Shown here one piece after another: positions 5,598 through 9,737 of a stretch of DNA of 9,737 nucleotides. How positions within the stretch are numbered: the stretch's first letter is position 1; each line of letters begins with the position of its first letter. The notes under the pieces were generated by a model. It was given only the letters and a program-made list of their open reading frames with translations, was not told the DNA's origin and did no database searches. Made by a program: the position numbers and the translations under genes. The DNA is from an uncultured Alistipes sp. GTDB lineage: Bacteria > Bacteroidota > Bacteroidia > Bacteroidales > Rikenellaceae. The stretch spans positions 1 through 9,737 of the forward strand of contig CAMWIG010000065.1 of the NCBI GenBank assembly GCA_947174295.1, written 5' to 3'.

Positions 5598-7862
5598 ATG
5601 AAAAATATCAGCAGATACCTGTTTTTTTCCGCCGTTGCGATTGCTGCGGCAGGATGTACGGCCGACGATTCACGTGTCGATGAGTTGGCCGCCGGTTTTA
5701 CGCTCGACATCGTACCGTCGGATGTTGCGGCTGCGGTTCCCGACGTGCGCACCGGCTACGATACCGAACTTAGAAACATCGTGTGGGACGGTTCGGAGTC
5801 CATGCGCGTATACTTCGATTCGGGCGAATACGATGCTCGGATCGTCATGCAGGAAGGCGGTGCGCACTTCCCCGTTCGGGTGGCTGTCGAGGAGCCCGGA
5901 ACCGTGTCGTTGAGTGGAGTGGTGCCTTTGAGCGCGGTGGTCGCCGGAGCCAACACCGCAGAGTGCACGACGCTTCGACTTTCGGCCGAGCAGAACGGCG
6001 CTACCGTAGCGACGTTCGACCCTGCGGACGATATTTTGGCTGCGAACAGCGCTGTCGATGCAGTCATCACGGCCGAGGATATCGAGGCCGGCGGCAAACG
6101 CGTCGATTTTCTGTTCGGACGCACCATGGCCGTATCGAGATATGCGTTCGATGCCCTGCCGTCGGAAACGTCGGCCGACGAAATTGTCGAGTCGGTGACG
6201 TTGACAGTCGAGGCCGGTGCCGGAAATGAGGCGAAACTGCTCACCGGCGACTTCCGATTCGACCTCACGCACGGTCTGTTCGTGGACGGCAGCGGCAACA
6301 CGCTCTCGCCGGCCGCTCCGTTCGTGTCTGGCAACGACTATGTCCGAACGACCTTTGCGCCGGATGTTCGTCCGACGCTCGGCGAGCTTGTATTCTGGCC
6401 CGTTACGGCGGCAGTGACGCTCGAAGCGGGCGATCGCATGGTGTTCACCGTCGTGACCGATGCGCATGAGATAGTGAAGACCGTCACGCTCTCCCGCGAA
6501 CTGGCCTATACCGTCGCGTCGCTCAACAAGGCGTCGGTCGGTCTGGCCGGAGCCGAGGTTCGCACGCGCGATATGGTGACTGACCTCAGCGCCGGCGGTA
6601 CGGCCAACAGCTATGCGGTCGGCCGCGCCGCTGCGAAATACAAGTTCCGTGCGGATGTCAAGGGTAACGGCCGGGCGCTCGACTGCGGTACGCTCTCCTA
6701 CGGCGAGGATGATTTGCGCATCGAGCCCAAGGGTGCGCTCGTGCTGTGGTATACCTGCGTGCAGACTGCATGTACTCCGTGGGAACAGCGCTCTCCGATC
6801 GTCCTGGATGCAGTATCCTGCAAGGATGGCTATATATATTTCGAAACTCCCGAGGAGTTCGTCAACGGCAATGTCGTAATCGTGGCGCTGGACAAGGCGC
6901 TTGCCTATGATGAGGTAGAGTCCGATGCCGAAAACCGCATAGCCAATGCCGAAGTGCTTTGGAGCTGGAACATCATCGCATCGGAAGGGTACGATATCGA
7001 CGCTCCCGAGAACTGCATCGTCAAGGGCGGCTACACGATTATGGGCCGCGACCTCGGGGCCGTACTCGACTATTCGGATGTTTACAAAGGTTCATGGGCC
7101 GCCACAAACCACTTCGAGATGGCTTCCGTCGGCGGTAACTTCTACCAGTGGGGACGTAAGGACCCGTTCCCGACATTCCCCGATTACGAGAGTCTGGCGG
7201 CCGGCGGATATACGGGATTGAGATTCACTCCGACATATACACCCATTCCTGCGCTCAACCGGGGTTCGTTCGGTCTCACCTCTCCGAACAGACAGGCCTC
7301 CGACCAGATATTCGGTACCGACAACGGAACGGTCGCCATATCCTATACAGGTTCTGCCGACAGCGAATTTGCCGCGCAGGCGGTGCAGAATCCGCATCTG
7401 TGGCTCTATAAGGGCAATTGCTGGAACAAGGATATGTCGTTTTGGGGAAATCCGACTGCCGGTACCGAGCGCAAGACGATTTACGACCCGTGTCCTCCCG
7501 GCTGGAAAATATGGTCTAAAAACGCATGGCTGGCGCTGACTGACGGTCAGACCGCCGAGTTCGTCACGACCGACCGGGGACTCATGCTCGACGGCAAGTG
7601 GTATTTCCCGCTTTGCGGCGCGCGCAGTTCGTGGGGCGAGGTCATGGGCTATCATGGTCCGTGCGGAGTGAAGATACCTGCGCAGTATGTCGTTTCGGAC
7701 GCCGAGTATTCCAATTGGGCATGCCATGTAGCCGTCGAGGCCGAAGTCAATTTCCAGCCCGGCAGTACGAACGTCACATACACCACGACAGGCAACTGGA
7801 TAGGAACGAACAACTACACCGACCGCGGAGCACGCGTTCGCTGCATAAGAGACGACGAATAG
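5598..7862 (+). CDS. Lipoprotein with divergent fimbrillin-like N-terminus and FISUMP module
   Basis: Predicted outer-membrane lipoprotein of 754 residues. The signal peptide MKNISRYLFFSAVAIAAAGC has a typical basic start, hydrophobic core and lipobox (Cys20), followed by acidic TADD. Residues about 30-325 are beta-rich and unlike the other two lipoproteins; they lack FYAYYPY. A TRxGY...W...DGSESMRVYF-like start and an ATFDPADDIL segment suggest a distant fimbrillin-like fold, with moderate confidence. The shared module starts at DLSAGGTANSY (329), with GNFYQWGRKDPFP from 513, YDPCPPGWKIWS from 629 and a final RCIRDDE. The start lies 12 bases after the small peptide gene with no Shine-Dalgarno site, so expression may depend on translation of that gene. 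It ends 15 bases before a large palindrome. The role is inferred to be surface adhesion or fimbria-associated, as for its paralogs. Confidence 0.85.
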   Translation: MKNISRYLFFSAVAIAAAGCTADDSRVDELAAGFTLDIVPSDVAAAVPDVRTGYDTELRNIVWDGSESMRVYFDSGEYDARIVMQEGGAHFPVRVAVEEPGTVSLSGVVPLSAVVAGANTAECTTLRLSAEQNGATVATFDPADDILAANSAVDAVITAEDIEAGGKRVDFLFGRTMAVSRYAFDALPSETSADEIVESVTLTVEAGAGNEAKLLTGDFRFDLTHGLFVDGSGNTLSPAAPFVSGNDYVRTTFAPDVRPTLGELVFWPVTAAVTLEAGDRMVFTVVTDAHEIVKTVTLSRELAYTVASLNKASVGLAGAEVRTRDMVTDLSAGGTANSYAVGRAAAKYKFRADVKGNGRALDCGTLSYGEDDLRIEPKGALVLWYTCVQTACTPWEQRSPIVLDAVSCKDGYIYFETPEEFVNGNVVIVALDKALAYDEVESDAENRIANAEVLWSWNIIASEGYDIDAPENCIVKGGYTIMGRDLGAVLDYSDVYKGSWAATNHFEMASVGGNFYQWGRKDPFPTFPDYESLAAGGYTGLRFTPTYTPIPALNRGSFGLTSPNRQASDQIFGTDNGTVAISYTGSADSEFAAQAVQNPHLWLYKGNCWNKDMSFWGNPTAGTERKTIYDPCPPGWKIWSKNAWLALTDGQTAEFVTTDRGLMLDGKWYFPLCGARSSWGEVMGYHGPCGVKIPAQYVVSDAEYSNWACHVAVEAEVNFQPGSTNVTYTTTGNWIGTNNYTDRGARVRCIRDDE
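6582..7859 (+). repeat. FISUMP module, copy 3
   Basis: C-terminal module of the third lipoprotein gene, the closest relative of copy 2 (4043-5305). Both read VKGNGRALDCGTLSYG, EPKGALVLWY, SDVYKGSWAATNHFEMASV and NPTAGTERKTIYDPCPPGW. The most variable part lies between the YQWGRKDPFP and NPTAGTERKT blocks, as would be expected if that region is an exposed, diversifying surface. Confidence 0.7.
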
Positions 7863-7877
7863 CTGCGACACTGTCCT

Positions 7878-7923
7878 GACAACGCAAACTCCCCGGCAAG
7901 CTTGCCGGGGAGTTTGCGTTGTC
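7878..7923. terminator. Perfect 46-bp palindrome between convergent genes, likely bidirectional terminator
   Basis: Two 23-base arms (7878-7900 and 7901-7923) are exact reverse complements with no spacer, centred on AAGCTT. The GC core CTCCCCGGC/GCCGGGGAG is flanked by AAA on the left and TTT on the right, so RNA from either strand forms a stable hairpin followed by a short U-run. It sits between the stop of the third lipoprotein gene (7862) and the stop of the minus-strand barrel gene (7937), as expected for a shared terminator. The U-run is short, so efficiency is uncertain. Confidence 0.8.
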
Positions 7924-7936
7924 GTCTCTGCGGGCG

Positions 7937-8905
7937 TCAGAATACGACGCCGGCCGACAGCTGCCACGAATTGTCGAGCGGACTCGACCTGTCGCCGCCG
8001 AAACGGTATGCGACGTCGCAGCGCAGCGGCCCTGCTATGAATCCGCAGCCGGCGGATGCGTGGCTGCCTGAGCCGTCGGGAGCCGTCGACATGCGATAAC
8101 CTGCCCGTATCACGCCGTGGCGCAGGAACGTGTATTCGGCGCCGATACTCGCGTTGAAAATCGACGATTGCATCAGGCAGTCTATCTCTAATCCTCCTGC
8201 CAGTGTGTGATTGCGCGAGAATATGCGGGTTGCTGAGGCTCCCGCGCGAAGCCGCAGCGGCAGCGGGTAGCTTTTGCCGCCGATGCGCATCGACGGTCCG
8301 CAGTTCATGAGCGAAAGCCCGGCGCTCCACAAACCTTTGTCCGGGTTGCGGAACCGTCCTTTGTAGGCTCCGTGAAGTCCGAACATCACTCCGCCGACGG
8401 CGTCGTCGAAGCCCGAATCCGAACGGACGTAGTGTGCCGTAACGGCTACGGCCCATCGCCCTGCGAAGAGACGTCCGTAGCCGGCTTCTGCGCTCCACTC
8501 CTGCGAACGCATCGACCCGACGGGGAATCCGAGGTCGTCGGTCATGGTCGTCTCGGGGCCGCTGATGCGGCGGAATCCGGCCAGAACGAGGTTTTTGGAG
8601 TCGGGAGCGTAATATCCGCCGGCGCCGAAGAGTACGTCGTCGGTCGAAAATCCGCTCCTCCACGGGCCTGCGAAAATGCCTATGCCGCCGCGTGCCGTCC
8701 CGGTGAGTGCGGCCGCCGCATTTTCATAAATGGCTGCCGGGTTGTCGGGCAGAAGCGTTCCCGCATCTGCCATGCCTGCCGACCGTGCGTCGGAAGGCAT
8801 GTTCAGAAACGGCAGTATGCCGGTATCGGTCTGTTGTGCGCTCGCGGCCGTGACGGTGCCGGCCAGCATGCAAAGTGCGCCGATGGTGTGTCTGATGTAT
8901 CTCAT
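7937..8905 (-). CDS. PorV/PorQ-like outer-membrane beta-barrel protein
   Basis: Predicted outer-membrane barrel of 322 residues. A Sec signal peptide (MRYIRHTIGALCMLAGTVTA) with cleavage likely after ASA (residue 23) has no lipobox, so this is a type I exported protein. The mature N-terminus, FLNMPSDARSAGMADAG followed by NPAAIYENAAA, is the recognisable start of the PorV/PorQ family, which is related to FadL-type barrels. In the T9SS, PorV shuttles cargo to the attachment complex and PorQ is a related accessory barrel. The rest alternates short beta-strand-like stretches (AVAVTAHYVRS, GVIRAGYRMS, LRCDVAYRFGG) and ends in an aromatic Phe, typical of outer-membrane barrels. The length is nearer to PorQ than to PorV, but many paralogs exist, so I give no symbol. 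It lies 12 bases downstream of a T9SS cargo gene on the same strand, so the two are probably co-expressed. Its promoter must lie beyond the right edge. Confidence 0.8.
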   Translation of the reverse strand: MRYIRHTIGALCMLAGTVTAASAQQTDTGILPFLNMPSDARSAGMADAGTLLPDNPAAIYENAAAALTGTARGGIGIFAGPWRSGFSTDDVLFGAGGYYAPDSKNLVLAGFRRISGPETTMTDDLGFPVGSMRSQEWSAEAGYGRLFAGRWAVAVTAHYVRSDSGFDDAVGGVMFGLHGAYKGRFRNPDKGLWSAGLSLMNCGPSMRIGGKSYPLPLRLRAGASATRIFSRNHTLAGGLEIDCLMQSSIFNASIGAEYTFLRHGVIRAGYRMSTAPDGSGSHASAGCGFIAGPLRCDVAYRFGGDRSSPLDNSWQLSAGVVF

Positions 8906-8917
8906 GCGTTCTGTTTA

Positions 8918-9737
8918 TTAGCGTTTGACGACGGTTCGTTCTACTGTGCTGCCGTAATAGTCGAGCACGAGCCGGTAGCTGCCCGGTGCGATATCCTGCG
9001 TCGCTATCCAGCCGCAGTCGCCTGCGGGGCCGGGTGCGATCGAGACGTTGGTGTCGAGAGCCTTGTAACCCATGCGGTCGTATAGCGCGACGTGGAATCG
9101 GCCCTCGGCTCCGGGAATGCGGATATTGAGTCTCTCGCCGCACGGATTCGGGAACAGATCTACGGTCGGGTCGGCACTCGCCACCACGACATGCACGGCG
9201 TGCGCCGCCGATGCTCCGTCGCGGTCGATGGCTATTATTTCGAACCCGACCGAGCCCGTGGCGAGCGGTCGGATGCGCAGAGTGCCGTCGTCGACTATGC
9301 ACTCCACTACCCCGCCCTTGGAGTATTTGACGTAGTAGCTCAACTCGTCGTCCGGGGCGTCGAAGTCGGCGAATCGTTCGTCGAGCGGCAGATAGACGTT
9401 GTCGGCGATGTCGCGGATGAATATCTCCTCGGCAGGCATCGTCTCCTCGGGAGGCGTGTTGCCCGACATTTCGACGTCGACGAAGCGGACCTCGGAGGCC
9501 GTTCCGTATTTGCTGCGGGCGACGACGGCCAGATGGTATCGGTCCGCCGGGTCGAGCCCGTAGACCGTGCCGCAGGCGCGGCCTCCGACGACGGCATCGT
9601 CGATTGTGAACGAAGATTTGCGCAAACCTTCCGTTTCGATGCCGATGAACGGCTCCTTGCTTGCGAAGATGTCGAAGTCGCGCACTGCGCGGCCGAGATA
9701 GTCGGCCGGCACGGTCCATTCGACCTCGATTCTGTAA
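8918..9737 (-). CDS. C-terminal part of a large T9SS-sorted protein (partial)
   Basis: Only the last 272 residues are in the window. The frame stays open through the right edge (it reads YRIEVEWTVPADYLG at the boundary), so a methionine-like start at the GTG at 9712 is not real. Residues about 1-90 look like a fibronectin type III domain (EVEWTVPADY, GLDPADRYHLAVVARSKYG). Residues about 105-187 look like a cadherin/dystroglycan-type or Ig-like domain (IADNVYLPLDERFADFDAPDDELSYYV). From about 190 to the end there is a T9SS type A sorting domain, with LFPNPCGERLNIRI, a central GPAGDCGWIATQDIAPGSYRL and a basic VKR terminus. Such proteins are secreted across the outer membrane and anchored or released on the surface. 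The catalytic part, often a peptidase in this arrangement, is outside the window, so no activity can be assigned. It sits 12 bases before the PorV/PorQ-like gene. Confidence 0.8.
   Translation of the reverse strand, partial: YRIEVEWTVPADYLGRAVRDFDIFASKEPFIGIETEGLRKSSFTIDDAVVGGRACGTVYGLDPADRYHLAVVARSKYGTASEVRFVDVEMSGNTPPEETMPAEEIFIRDIADNVYLPLDERFADFDAPDDELSYYVKYSKGGVVECIVDDGTLRIRPLATGSVGFEIIAIDRDGASAAHAVHVVVASADPTVDLFPNPCGERLNIRIPGAEGRFHVALYDRMGYKALDTNVSIAPGPAGDCGWIATQDIAPGSYRLVLDYYGSTVERTVVKR

Noticed and set aside
4043..7859. Insertion sequence or mobile element as cause of the repeated modules
   Set aside because: The repeated blocks lie inside intact reading frames with no transposase, terminal inverted repeats or target duplications, so gene duplication explains them better.
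7092..8663. Minus-strand open frame of 523 residues spanning the end of the third lipoprotein gene, the palindrome and the barrel gene
   Set aside because: It is arginine-rich and motif-free, and crosses a strong palindrome and two well-supported genes on different strands.
8724..9719. Minus-strand open frame of 331 residues overlapping the T9SS cargo gene in another frame
   Set aside because: It is composed largely of Arg, Pro and His, while the overlapping frame shows a fibronectin-like domain and a T9SS sorting domain.

Overview
The window looks like chromosomal DNA from a gut-type member of the Bacteroidales, most likely Alistipes or a near relative. The evidence is GC-rich coding sequence, no Shine-Dalgarno sites, a TTTG / TAnnTTT promoter of the Bacteroidetes type, lipoproteins with fimbrillin-like N-termini, FISUMP-type repeat domains, and a type IX secretion system (T9SS) sorting domain. 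The genus is inferred from style, not from a marker gene.

Layout, left to right. Positions 1-293 have no credible gene. They hold two strong hairpins, an imperfect repeat, and a likely promoter with a 12-bp palindrome just before the first start codon. Two plus-strand lipoprotein genes follow (294-3110 and 3110-5308). They overlap by one base and end at a clear hairpin/U-tract terminator (5327-5361). A second plus-strand unit then begins with a 61-residue peptide gene (5400-5585). Its coding sequence contains a run of nine C, and a gain or loss of one C would end translation within a few codons. Twelve bases later comes a third large lipoprotein gene (5598-7862). A perfect 46-bp palindrome (7878-7923) separates these genes from a convergent minus-strand pair: an outer-membrane PorV/PorQ-like barrel (7937-8905) and the C-terminal part of a large T9SS cargo protein (8918 to beyond the right edge).

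How the parts may work together. The three lipoproteins are modular paralogs. Each has a lipoprotein signal peptide, a variable fimbrillin-like N-terminal half, and a conserved C-terminal module of about 410-430 residues that starts at a 'DLSAxGTANxY' motif and contains FISUMP signatures (YQWGRKDPFP, YDPCPPGW, RC[VI]R[ED]). The first one also carries a complete SGNH/GDSL esterase domain at its C-terminus. They are probably displayed on the outer membrane as adhesins or pilus-like components, with the esterase perhaps acting on acylated glycans. The second and third copies share blocks of near-identical DNA in the C-terminal module while their N-termini have diverged, as expected from duplication with partial gene conversion.

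The most notable signal is the C9 tract, a possible phase-variation switch in the short gene directly ahead of the third lipoprotein. The minus-strand pair is a separate unit of T9SS type.
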